The position numbers were made by a program, and so were the translations under genes. From Marinobacter fuscus (GTDB lineage: Bacteria; Pseudomonadota; Gammaproteobacteria; Pseudomonadales; Oleiphilaceae), in assembly GCF_003007675.1 (NCBI RefSeq), contig NZ_PXNP01000053.1, positions 62,001 through 126,000 on the forward strand: 64,000 nt of DNA, given 5' to 3'. Shown here in pieces: positions 53,650 to 63,883 of the stretch. The notes below the pieces were generated by a model. The model was not told the DNA's origin, searched no databases, and saw nothing but the letters and a program-made list of their open reading frames with translations. How positions within the stretch are numbered: the first letter of the stretch is position 1; the number at the start of each line of letters is the position of its first letter.

Positions 53650-53823
53650 AGTTCCCCCGGGTTATTGTTTGAAATCTGGGATCAGGGGCTACAGGCCAGG
53701 CCGGGAACCCCAGGCGCCTTCAGGCACCTAGGGCCATGGTCGGGTAATGAATTGATGGGGAGTATTGTTCGTGAGAGCAGATTAACTGCTTATTTGGGAG
53801 GCTACGGATATGAAACTTTGGGC

Positions 53824-55176
53824 TTACGACTCGCCGGGAAACTGCGCCAGTTCATCCAGGCAATCCTGCAAAAACGCCTCGGGATCGTCCATCACGGCGG
53901 TGTCTGCCACCACACCGAACTGTACTTGCCCGGCGTAGCTGACAATGCTGATCCCCAGCCCGATATCGCCAGCCTGAGGCACCCAGAACATCTGCTCGGT
54001 AATGGCGCAGCCAGACAGGTAACGAATCTCCGGCGTGCCCGGTACGTTCGAGACCACCGCCGACGCCTTGCGGAAAAACAGATCAGACAGTGGTCTGCGG
54101 CCAGGCTCGGGAATCAGCGCGGCGCAACTGGTAAGCCCCCAGGCCAGGCCCGGCTGCCAGCTCTTTTTCAGCTTCCGGGTTTCGTGCTTGATGCGGAACA
54201 GTCGCTCTAACGCGCTCTCACCATCAACCGGCAAGGGCACGAACACCGTGCCAAAGCAGTTGCCAGGCTCCCCCGGCTCCGGCCGGGCACCCACCGGTAA
54301 GGTCGAACGTATGTCCACTGGCACAGCGGCATGCATAACAGCGTCATCGAGCTGCGTTCCGGTCAGCCCCAGCCGGGGGCGCACCGCCGCCGCGACACAG
54401 CTTAACAGCACGTCGTTGATGGTGGTGTGGGTGGTTTTGGCGATGCTGCGAAACCGGGCCAAAGGCACCGGCGCCGACCAGCGGCAACGGCGTTGGCCAG
54501 ACAGCGGCCGCTTCAACTGTGATGGCGAATCCGGCGGCAGCGCGATGAAACCGCTCAGTTCCTGAATCAGGCGGCGGGCTGATTCGGCAACACCACCGGG
54601 CGACGGACTGCAGGCACCAGAGGCCGGTGGTTCCTCCGCGGGCATCAGGTCGCCCAGCTGGCTCTGCAGCCATTGCTGCCCTGCCCCCAGCCAGCGCTCC
54701 ACCCGGGGCGTCTCCGGATGCCCGTATACCGCGGGGTACTGCCGCGGCGATGCCGGGCACAGGTGATCAAATATACCCAACAGGGACAACCCATCGGCGT
54801 AACAATGGTGCAGGCGCAGGATCAGTGCCGCGCCTCCAACAGCGTTCGGGGCCAGCCAGAATTTCCAGCCGGGGCGGTATCGTGGCAGAGGGTCGTTCAG
54901 CCGCTCAGAAACCCAGGCCTGAAGTTGTTCCTGATCGAACCGGTCGAGCGCCACATCCAGATGCTGGGGCGCTGAAAAACCAAGGTCTTTTTCCCAGTAC
55001 CAGGCCGGTGCCCGCCAGACCGGGCGAAAACGAAAACGCTCCCACGCCAGCCAGTACACCTCCATGAATTCCCGGAACCGCCGGGGGGTCAGGCCGTCCA
55101 CCCGCAACATGATGGTGATGGTCATCGGGTTCTCCGGCCGCTCCAGCGCCAGCCAAGCCGAATCGGACGGCAGCAT
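53824..55176 (-). CDS. Wax ester synthase/diacylglycerol acyltransferase
   Basis: The 450-residue enzyme condenses acyl-CoA with fatty alcohol or diacylglycerol. It has the catalytic HHCYADG at residues 123-129, NDVLLSCVAAAVR, and the C-terminal NVPGTPE and FWVPQAGDIGLG blocks. ATG 55176 gives the usual N-terminus (MLPSDSAWLALERPENPM); an upstream TTG at 55197 lies nearer the ribosome-like site CAGGAG and cannot be excluded. It is a paralogue of the gene cut by the left window edge. Confidence 0.92.
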   Translation of the reverse strand: MLPSDSAWLALERPENPMTITIMLRVDGLTPRRFREFMEVYWLAWERFRFRPVWRAPAWYWEKDLGFSAPQHLDVALDRFDQEQLQAWVSERLNDPLPRYRPGWKFWLAPNAVGGAALILRLHHCYADGLSLLGIFDHLCPASPRQYPAVYGHPETPRVERWLGAGQQWLQSQLGDLMPAEEPPASGACSPSPGGVAESARRLIQELSGFIALPPDSPSQLKRPLSGQRRCRWSAPVPLARFRSIAKTTHTTINDVLLSCVAAAVRPRLGLTGTQLDDAVMHAAVPVDIRSTLPVGARPEPGEPGNCFGTVFVPLPVDGESALERLFRIKHETRKLKKSWQPGLAWGLTSCAALIPEPGRRPLSDLFFRKASAVVSNVPGTPEIRYLSGCAITEQMFWVPQAGDIGLGISIVSYAGQVQFGVVADTAVMDDPEAFLQDCLDELAQFPGES

Positions 55177-55517
55177 GAGATGCGATTGCTCCTGGCTCAA
55201 ACCCGACGATCTCCTGTCACTGACACTCCTGCTGGCGAAACTCCGACCCGGCATTGTGCCAGAGACCCAACACCGGCTCCATCCCGGACACAGCGCACAC
55301 AACTACAAAAAGTTACACGTGACGAAATGTTCGCTTCTATACTGGTTATATACTCTGGTGCCCTGGTTATAACCTGAACCCGGCGCAGAGCGATTGGCTC
55401 CGGTTGTTCGTATAACCTGGCAGCAATGCCACTAACCCCGACATAGTTTCGAGGTACAAAGGCTCTACCGGCAATGCCAGCGAATAACAACATCCGTCGG
55501 GGCCGGGGAGGTACAAG
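55177..55517. promoter_or_regulatory. Divergent promoter region wax synthase / hydrolase
   Basis: TGGTTATA occurs at 55343-55350 and 55364-55371. A reverse-oriented near copy TATAACCT lies at 55411-55418. The middle one is part of the ten-base palindrome GGTTATAACC. This clustering suggests operator sites. GGGGAGGT precedes the hydrolase ATG. Confidence 0.5.
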
Positions 55518-56441
55518 ATGAAAGCCAGTCACATTCGCAAACTGATCAAGCCCATCGACAGCGGCTACTCGGAAATGTTCTCCGGCCGGGTTTACCGGCT
55601 TGGCCAGGGTGCGGTGTCGGTGCGCAATCACAGTGGCAGCGCCGAGCATACCGTCATCGGTGTGCACGGGTTTCTGGAGAACCACTGCTATTTCACCCAG
55701 GCCTACGATGCCCCTTCCACCGAACTGATTTTGCTGACTTGCAGCAACTACCATATTCCGGTGAACGGGGTAACGCCGGAAGTGCCCGACTGGTACCAAC
55801 CCAATGAACAACTCGAGGGCACCATCGAATACGACGCCAGCCTTCTTAATCAGGCTCTGCAAAATCTGCCCAGCACGGATAACATCCGGGTACACGGTCA
55901 CTCCCGCGGTGGCGCGGTCATTCTGGAAGCCATTGCGCGGCAGCCCGAGTTGTACGACGGCATTGAAGTCATTCTCGAGGCCCCGGTGTTGCCCCAGGGC
56001 AAGCTACACCCGCTAGTGACCACCCTGCTGGAGCCGGTCAGTCATGGCATGTGGCCCTGGATTATCCGGCTGATCAACAGCGCCCCCCAGTCGGCTTATG
56101 GCCAGACCTTTTTCGGCAAGATGAATCCGCGCAAGAAGCAACTGCTGAGCAAACTCTTCTACGCTACCCGGGATCACCTGACCATCGTCCGCAACATCGA
56201 AAACATTCTGGACTGGATGGCTCGCACCGATACCTCGGTGTATCGTCATGTCCGCCACGGCACCTTTCTGATTCCCGGTACCGACCGCATTCTCGACCGC
56301 AGCGCCATGCTGGCCAGCGCCCGTACCAGCCCCACCACCATGCGCATTATTGAAACCCAGGCACCCAGCCACTTTATTACCCTGGACAGCAAGGAATGGA
56401 TTCCCGGGCTTGAAAGCCTGGGCGGTGCCGCCCAGAGTTGA
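55518..56441 (+). CDS. Alpha/beta-hydrolase
   Basis: The 307-residue protein has the alpha/beta-hydrolase nucleophile elbow GHSRGG. The oxyanion region is GVHGFLENH, Asp is in PGTDRILD and His in PSHFITLD. There is no signal peptide. Being divergent from a wax ester synthase, it could be an esterase or lipase acting on neutral lipids, but only position supports this. Confidence 0.82.
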   Translation: MKASHIRKLIKPIDSGYSEMFSGRVYRLGQGAVSVRNHSGSAEHTVIGVHGFLENHCYFTQAYDAPSTELILLTCSNYHIPVNGVTPEVPDWYQPNEQLEGTIEYDASLLNQALQNLPSTDNIRVHGHSRGGAVILEAIARQPELYDGIEVILEAPVLPQGKLHPLVTTLLEPVSHGMWPWIIRLINSAPQSAYGQTFFGKMNPRKKQLLSKLFYATRDHLTIVRNIENILDWMARTDTSVYRHVRHGTFLIPGTDRILDRSAMLASARTSPTTMRIIETQAPSHFITLDSKEWIPGLESLGGAAQS

Positions 56442-56523
56442 CCTGCATCGGCAATCCCGGGTGCAGCGGCAGGCGAGCTTCGCTAAACTGGCGATTTTTC
56501 GCACCACAGGATGGAACCCCTGA

Positions 56524-57273
56524 ATGTATCGTGACCGACTGGTGGCTACCGCCGTGTCTTCCGAGAATGCCCGGCGGCTGAAGCGCCTGTTGCTGGAATA
56601 TCACGATTTTCGCCAGCTCAAGACCGGGCATCCGCTGCGGGAACAGGCCCATCAGATCGCCGACTGGCAGGCGGAACGGCTGAAAACAACCCATCAGGAT
56701 CTCTACCGGCACCCCGGCTACCATTCCGGCCTGGAGTTCCTGCTGACCGACCTCTACGCTCCAGCAGGCATGACCCGCCGGGACGACAACATAGACCGGG
56801 TATTCCCGAAAATCGTGAAATGGCTACCCGAACAACTGATTGGCACCTTTGCCGGGCTGGTGGAGCTGAACCTGATCACTCAAAGCCTGGATCTGAACCT
56901 GGTCGAGTGGCTGGCGCAACAGGGCGTGGGCAGCCAAAACCTGGACACCGACAGCTACTGCCAGGCCTACCGTGCCAGTACCCAGCTGCCCGTTCGCCAG
57001 CGGCAACTGGCCCTGGTAGCCGAAACCGGCCAGCAACTGGATCGCTACGTGCGCAACCGGACACTGGGGTGGCTGCTATCGATGACGCGCGGCCCGGCAG
57101 ATATGGCCGACCTGAGCGACTTGCACAGCTTTCTGCACCGGGGCTACAGCGCCTTCCGCAAGATGAACCGGGTAGATGTGCTGATTCAACGTCTGATCAG
57201 CCGGGAGCAACAAGTCATGGAAAATATCCTGGCGGGGCAGCCACAGCCGTTTGTGCTGCCCGATGATCTGTAA
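56524..57273 (+). CDS. FFLEELY-motif family protein
   Basis: The 249-residue soluble, helical protein carries the motif block GLEFLLTDLYAPAGMTRRDDNIDRVFPKIVKWLP, shown here as GLEFLLTDLYAP followed by RRDDNIDRVFP. This corresponds to the family named after FFLEELY. Members are often near PHA or lipid-storage genes. No catalytic motif is seen and its function is unknown. It is 82 bases behind the hydrolase. Confidence 0.75.
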   Translation: MYRDRLVATAVSSENARRLKRLLLEYHDFRQLKTGHPLREQAHQIADWQAERLKTTHQDLYRHPGYHSGLEFLLTDLYAPAGMTRRDDNIDRVFPKIVKWLPEQLIGTFAGLVELNLITQSLDLNLVEWLAQQGVGSQNLDTDSYCQAYRASTQLPVRQRQLALVAETGQQLDRYVRNRTLGWLLSMTRGPADMADLSDLHSFLHRGYSAFRKMNRVDVLIQRLISREQQVMENILAGQPQPFVLPDDL

Positions 57274-57276
57274 GCG

Positions 57277-57555
57277 TCAGGCCTTGATGATCTGATCCAG
57301 CTGGGAGTGGATTTCCTGTTCGATCCGGGCCTTGAAGGGGCGCAGCATCAGGCCCAGCTCCAGATGAATGTGCAGATCATTTTCAGAAATATCCAGCTGG
57401 CCTTTCACTCCACTGCGCTTGAACCGGAGCAGATCGCCGTCCCACTGGTAATTCACGTCGAACTGTTGCGACAGATCTTTGGCCAGGGTTTCCGCGGCGT
57501 CGCGGGCGTGTTCTTTGTCCAGGGAATGGGCACGATGGATATCAATAGCAGACAT
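57277..57555 (-). CDS. Polyhydroxyalkanoic-acid system family protein
   Basis: The 92-residue protein matches the small PHA-system family: IDIHRAHSLDKEHARDAAE at the start, YQWDGDLLRFKRSGVKG in the middle and a helical end. These proteins bind storage granules or regulate them; the exact role is not settled. It is convergent with the FFLEELY gene, four bases apart. Confidence 0.83.
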   Translation of the reverse strand: MSAIDIHRAHSLDKEHARDAAETLAKDLSQQFDVNYQWDGDLLRFKRSGVKGQLDISENDLHIHLELGLMLRPFKARIEQEIHSQLDQIIKA

Positions 57556-57671
57556 GAATCAGTTTTCTCGATGATTTGGAAAGTCTTTTACAGTGTAAGC
57601 TGGCAATAAACTTGTAGCCAACCCCCGAGTGGATAGAATACGGGGTTCAGATTCTGACAGGACCAACTCTC

Positions 57672-58445
57672 ATGAGCGAGCAACAAGCACCTGGCACCAA
57701 CCAGGACGACGTCACCCACTTCGGTTTCCGCAATGTACCCAAGAGCCAGAAGGCCGGGCAAGTGGCCGAGGTATTCCACAGTGTGGCGGGCAAATACGAC
57801 CTCATGAACGACCTGATGTCCATGGGCATTCACCGGCTGTGGAAGCGCTTTACCATTGAACTGAGCGGGGTACGCCCGGGCCACCAGGTGCTGGACATTG
57901 CCGGTGGCACCGGCGATCTAACCATGAAGTTTTCTGACCTGGTGGGCCCCGCCGGCAAGGTGGTGCTGGCCGACATCAATGCCTCCATGCTCAAGGTCGG
58001 CCGCAGCCGGCTCACCGATCGGGGTTATGCCGGCAATATCGAATATGTGCAGGCCGACGCCGAGCACCTGCCATTTCCAGACAACAACTTCCAGGCGGTA
58101 TCCATCGCCTTCGGCCTGCGCAACGTCACCGACAAGGATCAGGCCCTGCGCGACATGGCCCGGGTACTCAAGCCCGGCGGCAAACTGATGGTGCTGGAAT
58201 TCTCCAAACCCACCAACCCACTGCTGAGCAAAGCCTACGACATGTACTCGTTCAACGCCCTGCCGATCATGGGCCAGCTGTTTGCCGGCGATGGTGAAAG
58301 CTACAAGTACCTGGCCGAGTCTATTCGTATGCACCCGGATCAGGAAACCCTGAAGGGCATGATGGAAGACGCCGGGCTGGTGAACTGCAAGTACTACAAC
58401 ATGACCGGCGGCATTGTCGCTCTGCATGTGGGAATCAAGCCCTGA
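57672..58445 (+). CDS. ubiE: Ubiquinone/menaquinone C-methyltransferase UbiE
   Basis: This 257-residue SAM-dependent methyltransferase has [21 protein letters not shown], the SAM site [11 protein letters not shown] and VLEFSKP. It methylates the benzoquinone ring in ubiquinone synthesis. It begins the run ubiE-ubiJ-ubiB; ubiJ starts on its last base. Confidence 0.96.
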   Translation: MSEQQAPGTNQDDVTHFGFRNVPKSQKAGQVAEVFHSVAGKYDLMNDLMSMGIHRLWKRFTIELSGVRPGHQVLDIAGGTGDLTMKFSDLVGPAGKVVLADINASMLKVGRSRLTDRGYAGNIEYVQADAEHLPFPDNNFQAVSIAFGLRNVTDKDQALRDMARVLKPGGKLMVLEFSKPTNPLLSKAYDMYSFNALPIMGQLFAGDGESYKYLAESIRMHPDQETLKGMMEDAGLVNCKYYNMTGGIVALHVGIKP

Positions 58446-59083
58446 TGATCTTCGGGCCCACCCTGGCATCGGCTGCCACCGCCATCGTCGAAAGCGCCCT
58501 GAATCGCGCTCTGGAACTGGACCCGGCGGGTCGCAAAGCGCTGCTTGACGCCCTCACCGGCGATGTTCAGATGACCGTGACCGCACCGCTGGCGAGCCAC
58601 TGGACTCTGCTGCGGGTAGGCGAGCAGGTGCAAGTGCGCAGCCAGCCTTCGGAACAGGCCCGCCTGATTCTGCGCGGGCGCCCGGTCGCTTTTGCGGCGC
58701 TGGCGCTGGGTGACGACCGGGTATTTGCCGATGACCGCCTGGCCGTTGACGGCGACACCGCCCTGGCCCACCAGCTGCAGCGTGCCCTGAATCAGCTGCA
58801 ACCCGACTGGGAAGCCGCCATGGCCGTGCATCTGGGCGATGTACCCGCTCACTTTCTGGGCCGACAGATCCGCTCGGCGGTGAAATGGAGCCGTCAGGCG
58901 CTGAACACCATGAGCGCCAACGTGGAAGAATACGTGCACGAAGAAAGCCGCGCCCTGCCCGGTCGCCGGGAACTCGAGGCCACCTTCGGCGAAATCGACG
59001 AACTCCATCTGCGCACCGAACGGTTGCAGGCACGGCTCGACCAGCTTGCCACCCGCCCCCCACACGATACGGAGCTCATGTGA
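58445..59083 (+). CDS. ubiJ: Ubiquinone biosynthesis accessory factor UbiJ
   Basis: The 212-residue protein has an SCP2 lipid-binding domain (about 15-110) and a C-terminal coiled coil ([25 protein letters not shown], split here as [14 protein letters not shown] then [12 protein letters not shown]). It holds ubiquinone intermediates for the hydroxylation and methylation complex. Its start overlaps the ubiE stop by one base. Confidence 0.94.
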   Translation: MIFGPTLASAATAIVESALNRALELDPAGRKALLDALTGDVQMTVTAPLASHWTLLRVGEQVQVRSQPSEQARLILRGRPVAFAALALGDDRVFADDRLAVDGDTALAHQLQRALNQLQPDWEAAMAVHLGDVPAHFLGRQIRSAVKWSRQALNTMSANVEEYVHEESRALPGRRELEATFGEIDELHLRTERLQARLDQLATRPPHDTELM

Positions 59084-60723
59084 CCCGCTTGCAACGCCTG
59101 TTCCGGATAGCCTGGGTATTTTGCCGTTATCGGCTGGATACCTTTCTGCCGCTGTCGGAACTGCCAACACCGCTCAAGGTTTTCTTCCTGCTGGCACCCT
59201 GGCACCTGTTTCCACACCCCAAAGCCAGCCGCGGCGATCGCCTGCGCATGGCCCTGGAAGAACTGGGGCCGGTATTCGTCAAGTTCGGCCAGATCCTGTC
59301 CACCCGCCGGGACCTGCTGCCCGACGACATGGCTGAAGCTCTGAAACAATTGCAGGATCGGGTGCCGCCATTTCCTGATGATCAGGCGCGTGGCATCATC
59401 GAAAAATCCCTGGGGGCACCGGTCTCGGAACTGTTTGCAGAATTCAGCCCGGCCCCGATGGCGTCGGCGTCGGTGGCCCAGGTTCACGCCGCCACCCTGC
59501 CCACCGGCCAGAAGGTGGTGGTGAAGGTACTCAGGCCCGGCATCGAGCGGGTTATCCGCCAGGATCTGGCCCTGATGTATCTGATGGCGGGGTTGTTGGA
59601 GAAGTACTGGTCGGAAGGCAAACGCCTGCACCCGGTCGATGTGGTGGCAGACTACGATTCCACCATTCACGACGAGCTGGATCTGCAGCGGGAAGCCGCC
59701 AATGCCAGCCAGTTGCGCCGCAACTTCGAGAATTCACCGCTAATTTACATCCCCTTTATCGACTGGGACTACACCCGCAAATCAGTGCTGGTGATGGAGC
59801 GTATCCACGGCATCCCCATTGCCGATGTGCCCGCGCTCAAAAAGGCGGGCGTCAATATGAAAGTGCTGGCCGAAAAAGGCGTGGAAATCTTCTTCACCCA
59901 GGTGTTCCGGGACAGCTTTTTCCACGCCGACATGCATCCGGGCAACATTTTCGTGGATGTTTCCAACCCCGCCGACCCCAAGTACATCGCCATCGACTTT
60001 GGCATTGTTGGCACCCTGGCGCCTGACGACCAGAGCTATCTGGCCCGCAACCTGCTGGCGTTTTTCCGCCGGGATTACCGACAGGTGGCCCAACTGCATA
60101 TCCAGTCGGGCTGGGTACCGCCGGACACCCGGGTGAATGAATTCGAAGCCGCGATCCGCACGGTCTGCGAGCCGATTTTTGAACGGCCACTGAAAGACAT
60201 TTCCTTCGGCCACTTCCTGTTGCGCCTGTTCCAGACCGCACGGCGGTTCAACATGGAGGTGCAACCGCAACTGGTGTTGCTGCAGAAAACCCTGCTGAAT
60301 GTGGAAGGCCTGGGCCGCCAACTGTATCCGGATCTGGATTTGTGGAGCACCGCCCAGCCGTTCCTGGAAGACTGGATGCGCAAGCGCATCGGCCCCTCCG
60401 GGCTGGTAAAAGCGCTGCAAAGTCACCTGCCCTCCTGGCTGGAACAGTCGCCGGAAATGCCACAATTGATCCACGATGCGCTGCTGCAACTGCGCTCCGG
60501 CGGGCCTACGGATGAGCAGAATCGTGCTACGCTGGCGCTGATACAAGAGCAACAGCAGCGCAGAGAGCGGCGCTGGCGACGGGGCTTCATCGCCCTGATT
60601 CTGGCCGCTGCGGCACTGGCGGGCGGCCAGCCGGAAGCCCGGGACTGGCTCGAGGCACTCCCCCCGTGGAGCTGGGCATTGCTGGCGGGCGCCACGGTGC
60701 TAATGCTGCGGGGCAGCCGCTGA
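59080..60723 (+). CDS. ubiB: Ubiquinone biosynthesis atypical kinase/ATPase UbiB
   Basis: This 547-residue protein (E. coli 546) has the ADCK nucleotide fold: [14 protein letters not shown] (KxGQ), an Ala-rich loop [11 protein letters not shown], catalytic [10 protein letters not shown] and IDFGIVG. Two hydrophobic segments end it. GTG 59080 overlaps the ubiJ stop (GTGA) and has GGAG upstream. UbiB is needed for ubiquinone synthesis and has ATPase activity. Confidence 0.95.
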   Translation: MTRLQRLFRIAWVFCRYRLDTFLPLSELPTPLKVFFLLAPWHLFPHPKASRGDRLRMALEELGPVFVKFGQILSTRRDLLPDDMAEALKQLQDRVPPFPDDQARGIIEKSLGAPVSELFAEFSPAPMASASVAQVHAATLPTGQKVVVKVLRPGIERVIRQDLALMYLMAGLLEKYWSEGKRLHPVDVVADYDSTIHDELDLQREAANASQLRRNFENSPLIYIPFIDWDYTRKSVLVMERIHGIPIADVPALKKAGVNMKVLAEKGVEIFFTQVFRDSFFHADMHPGNIFVDVSNPADPKYIAIDFGIVGTLAPDDQSYLARNLLAFFRRDYRQVAQLHIQSGWVPPDTRVNEFEAAIRTVCEPIFERPLKDISFGHFLLRLFQTARRFNMEVQPQLVLLQKTLLNVEGLGRQLYPDLDLWSTAQPFLEDWMRKRIGPSGLVKALQSHLPSWLEQSPEMPQLIHDALLQLRSGGPTDEQNRATLALIQEQQQRRERRWRRGFIALILAAAALAGGQPEARDWLEALPPWSWALLAGATVLMLRGSR

Positions 60724-60749
60724 ACAATCGAATTTCTGGATCGAAAAAC

Positions 60750-61160
60750 ATGCAAGAGAGCACCAACGCCAGCCCCGGGTGGCTGGATGAAATAGCCTGG
60801 ACGGCCGATGGCCTGGTACCCGCCATCGCCCAGGACGCCAACAACGGCGACATTCTGATGATGGCCTGGATGAACCGGGAATCCCTGCAGTTAACGGTGG
60901 AAGAAGGCCGGGCGGTTTACTGGTCACGATCCCGCGGCAAACTGTGGCGCAAGGGCGAAAGCTCCGGCAATCAGCAAGTGCTGAAAGACATCCGGCTGGA
61001 TTGCGACGCCGATGTTATTTTGCTGAAAGTGGAACAAAAAGGCGGTATTGCCTGCCATACCGGAAGGCGCAGCTGCTTTTATCGCAACCTGCAAGACGGC
61101 CAATGGACAACCACAGATCCGGTTCTGCAGGATCCGGACACCCTATACGGCAGCAAGTGA
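60750..61160 (+). CDS. hisI: Phosphoribosyl-AMP cyclohydrolase HisI
   Basis: This 136-residue enzyme opens the adenine ring in histidine synthesis. It has the metal sites [13 protein letters not shown] and [14 protein letters not shown] 60750 starts just before the conserved WLDEIAW; it follows ubiB by 26 bases. Confidence 0.95.
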   Translation: MQESTNASPGWLDEIAWTADGLVPAIAQDANNGDILMMAWMNRESLQLTVEEGRAVYWSRSRGKLWRKGESSGNQQVLKDIRLDCDADVILLKVEQKGGIACHTGRRSCFYRNLQDGQWTTTDPVLQDPDTLYGSK

Positions 61161-61172
61161 GGAGATTTTCCT

Positions 61173-61502
61173 GTGAGTGATGTACTCGAACGCCTGGCCC
61201 AGGTACTGGAAGCCCGCAAGGAGGCCAATCCGGACACCTCCTATGTAGCCAGTCTGCACGCCAAGGGCCTGAACAAGATTCTGGAGAAGGTGGGCGAGGA
61301 ATGCACCGAAACCCTGCTGGCGGCCAAGGATGCCGAGCACTCCGGTGACACCCGGGCGGTGGTTTATGAAACCGCCGACCTGTGGTTCCACAGCATGGTG
61401 ATGCTGTCCCGGCTGGAGCTGGGGCCACAAGATATTATCGACGAACTGGCCAGCCGGTTTGACCTGTCCGGCCTGGAAGAAAAAGCATCCCGCCAGCCGT
61501 AA
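61173..61502 (+). CDS. hisE: Phosphoribosyl-ATP pyrophosphatase HisE
   Basis: The 109-residue protein has the MazG-like helical signature [15 protein letters not shown] and [16 protein letters not shown] 61173 is preceded by GAGGAG. It catalyses the step before HisI, so the neighbours make consecutive enzymes, unlike fused HisIE of enterics. Confidence 0.95.
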   Translation: MSDVLERLAQVLEARKEANPDTSYVASLHAKGLNKILEKVGEECTETLLAAKDAEHSGDTRAVVYETADLWFHSMVMLSRLELGPQDIIDELASRFDLSGLEEKASRQP

Positions 61503-61588
61503 GGGAGTACCCCCAAGGTGGATTTCCGCCCGGGGTCACGGTTGGCGTACAATAGAGTCTATCAGCAACACTTGAATGAGGGTCCCTC

Positions 61589-61819
61589 ATGGGCATCAGT
61601 ATCTGGCAACTCCTTATCGTACTCGGCATTGTTATCCTGCTGTTCGGAACCAAGAAACTGCGCAACATCGGCACGGATCTCGGTGGCGCCATTCGAGGGT
61701 TCAAAAAATCCATGAGTGACGAGGAAGACAAAACCGACGACCAGCAACCGCTGGAAAAGCAAAACGCCGAACAACAGCAGGCCCAAGCGGAAGAGAAGCC
61801 CCGGGAAAAACAAAGCTGA
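61589..61819 (+). CDS. tatA: Sec-independent translocase subunit TatA
   Basis: The 76-residue protein has a single N-terminal helix ([15 protein letters not shown]), the family [19 protein letters not shown] amphipathic region and an acidic, Gln-rich tail. It forms the translocation pore for folded Tat substrates. GAGGG precedes ATG 61589. Confidence 0.95.
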   Translation: MGISIWQLLIVLGIVILLFGTKKLRNIGTDLGGAIRGFKKSMSDEEDKTDDQQPLEKQNAEQQQAQAEEKPREKQS

Positions 61820-61828
61820 GCCTATTGA

Positions 61829-62251
61829 ATGTTCGACATCGGCTTTCTTGAACTGCTTATCTGCGGCGTTATCGCATTGCTGGTACTCGGCCCTGAGCGG
61901 CTGCCCACAGCTGCCCGCGCTGCGGGCCGCTGGATGGGCGCGGCCCGGCGCCTGGTCGGCCAGTTCACCAGTGAACTTGACCGGCAACTGAAGGCCGAGG
62001 AGCTGAAAGAAGAGCTCCGCAAAGCTGGCGACATTGGCCTGGACGACGTTGAGAAAACGGTCAAGGGGGCTCTGGACGAAGCCAAAAAGTACGAAAACAT
62101 GATCGTGCCGGACTATCACGGCCGCCGGTCTGGCAATAAAGCGTCACCATCGGCAACCCAGGAATCACCGTCTGCCAGCAACGAGTCGGCCGCACCGGCG
62201 GAACCTGCCGCTGGCACCTCCCAGGACAGTACACCGGATAATCGTTCATGA
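61829..62251 (+). CDS. tatB: Sec-independent translocase subunit TatB
   Basis: The 140-residue protein begins MFDIGFLELLICGVIALLVL with the GPERLP motif of TatB, then an amphipathic helix and a polar Ser/Ala-rich tail. It forms the receptor with TatC. It overlaps tatC by four bases (ATGA). Confidence 0.95.
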   Translation: MFDIGFLELLICGVIALLVLGPERLPTAARAAGRWMGAARRLVGQFTSELDRQLKAEELKEELRKAGDIGLDDVEKTVKGALDEAKKYENMIVPDYHGRRSGNKASPSATQESPSASNESAAPAEPAAGTSQDSTPDNRS

Positions 62252-63027
62252 GCGCCACACCGAACGGCAATCACACCTCCGCCGAACAACCAGAAATGCC
62301 GCTGATCGAGCATCTCCTTGAGCTGCGTAACCGGCTGCTGAAAATGGTGCTGGCGGTGGTGATCTGCTTCGCCGTCATCTACCCCTTTGCCAACGATCTG
62401 TACCTGCTGTTGTCCCAGCCCCTGCGGGACTTACTGCCAGTCGGCCAGACCATGATTGCCACCGACATCACCTCGCCCTTCTTTGCACCGCTGAAGCTGG
62501 CGCTGGTGTTATCGGTGTTCGCGGCCATTCCGATCATTCTCTATCAACTCTGGAGTTTTATAGCGCCGGGGCTTTACGCCCACGAAAAACGGCTGGCGTT
62601 CCCGCTGTTGTTCACCTCGGTACTGCTGTTCTACGCCGGTGCTGCCTTTGCCTACTTTGTGGTGTTTCCACTGGTGTTCGGCTTTTTCACCGCCATCGGC
62701 CCCGAGGGCATTGTCGAGCTGCCCGACATCAGCAGTTACCTCAACTTCGTGCTGAAAATGTTTTTCGCGTTCGGTATCGCCTTCGAGATACCGATTGCCA
62801 CGGTGCTGCTGATCATGACCGGCGCCACCACACCTAACGATCTGGCCGCCAAGCGCCCTTACGTGGTGGTGGCCTGCTTTATCATCGGTATGCTGCTGAC
62901 TCCGCCAGACATCATCTCGCAAACCCTGCTGGCGGTGCCCATGTGGATACTGTTCGAGTTCGGCATACTGTTCGGGCGGCTGGTTAACCGGGATCGCGAG
63001 GCCCGAGCCGAGCCCGATAGCCAATGA
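62248..63027 (+). CDS. tatC: Sec-independent translocase subunit TatC
   Basis: The 259-residue protein has six hydrophobic segments, the PLIEHLLELRNRLL start and DIISQTLLAVPMWILFE near the end. TatC binds the twin-arginine signal. It overlaps rsmE by four bases. Confidence 0.96.
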   Translation: MSATPNGNHTSAEQPEMPLIEHLLELRNRLLKMVLAVVICFAVIYPFANDLYLLLSQPLRDLLPVGQTMIATDITSPFFAPLKLALVLSVFAAIPIILYQLWSFIAPGLYAHEKRLAFPLLFTSVLLFYAGAAFAYFVVFPLVFGFFTAIGPEGIVELPDISSYLNFVLKMFFAFGIAFEIPIATVLLIMTGATTPNDLAAKRPYVVVACFIIGMLLTPPDIISQTLLAVPMWILFEFGILFGRLVNRDREARAEPDSQ

Positions 63028-63743
63028 ATCTGGCCCTGATCGGCGATGATGACTTTCTCAGCCCTGAGCGGGTTCGACTGACCGGGCGGCGCCTTGAGCA
63101 TCTGAAAACGGTACTTCGCGCCACCACCGGCGACCGGATTCCAGTGGGCCGGGTGAATGGCCTGATGGGCCATGGCCAGATACTGAGCCTAACCGAATCC
63201 GAAGCCGAATTGGCCGTAACCCTCGACCAGCCAGCCCCGCCGCCGTTGCCGTTGACCCTGGTGCTGGCCATGCCGCGGCCAAAAATGTTCCGCCGGGTAC
63301 TGCAAACCTGTGCCGCACTGGGGGTGAAGGATCTGTGGCTGATCAACAGCTACAAGGTGGAAAAGAGCTTCTGGCAAACACCCTGGCTTTCGGATGAGAA
63401 CCTGCAGGAAAACCTGACCCTTGGTCTGGAACAGGCAAAAGATACCCTGATGCCGACGGTGCACATCCGCAAACTGTTCAAGCCCTTCGTGGAAGACGAA
63501 TTACCGGCCCTGATTGCGGGCAAACAGGCGCTGGTCGCCCACCCCGGCACCGACCGCCCCTGCCCCACCCACCTCAACCAGCCCGCCCTGCTGTGCATCG
63601 GCCCGGAAGGCGGCTTCACCCCCTACGAAGTCGGCAAGCTGGCCGAAGCTGGCTGCCAGGGCGTACACCTGGGCCCGCGAATCCTGCGGGTGGAAACCGC
63701 AGTGCCGGTGCTGGTGAGCCGCCTGTTTGACGCCTGCGTGTGA
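63024..63743 (+). CDS. rsmE: 16S rRNA m3U1498 methyltransferase RsmE
   Basis: The 239-residue SPOUT enzyme methylates U1498 of 16S rRNA. It has LTLVLAMPRPKMFRRVLQ, IGPEGGFTPYE, and the knot motif LGPRILRVETAVPVL. It ends the operon. Confidence 0.95.
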   Translation: MNLALIGDDDFLSPERVRLTGRRLEHLKTVLRATTGDRIPVGRVNGLMGHGQILSLTESEAELAVTLDQPAPPPLPLTLVLAMPRPKMFRRVLQTCAALGVKDLWLINSYKVEKSFWQTPWLSDENLQENLTLGLEQAKDTLMPTVHIRKLFKPFVEDELPALIAGKQALVAHPGTDRPCPTHLNQPALLCIGPEGGFTPYEVGKLAEAGCQGVHLGPRILRVETAVPVLVSRLFDACV

Positions 63744-63805
63744 GCCGAATGCTATCACGGTTGAGATAGACTCCGCTTGCTCCAAATTTACGCCACAAAA
63801 TGCAC

Positions 63806-63826
63806 GTTGAACTTCAAAAATTCAAC
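63806..63826. promoter_or_regulatory. Inverted repeat before the small HTH gene
   Basis: GTTGAA and TTCAAC are six-base perfect arms with a nine-base spacer. A possible -10 TATGCT lies 18 bases after the right arm, so the repeat would overlap a -35 region. It could be an autoregulatory operator. Confidence 0.4.
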
Positions 63827-63883
63827 ATGAATTTGACGCCATGATATGCTCAAGATCAACCTGAAAACCTAAAAGGCTGAGCC

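Noticed and set aside
55364..55376. GGTTATAACC as a third Zur box
   Set aside because: Only the GTTATAAC core matches; flanking bases of the Zur consensus are absent and neighbouring genes are lipid-related.
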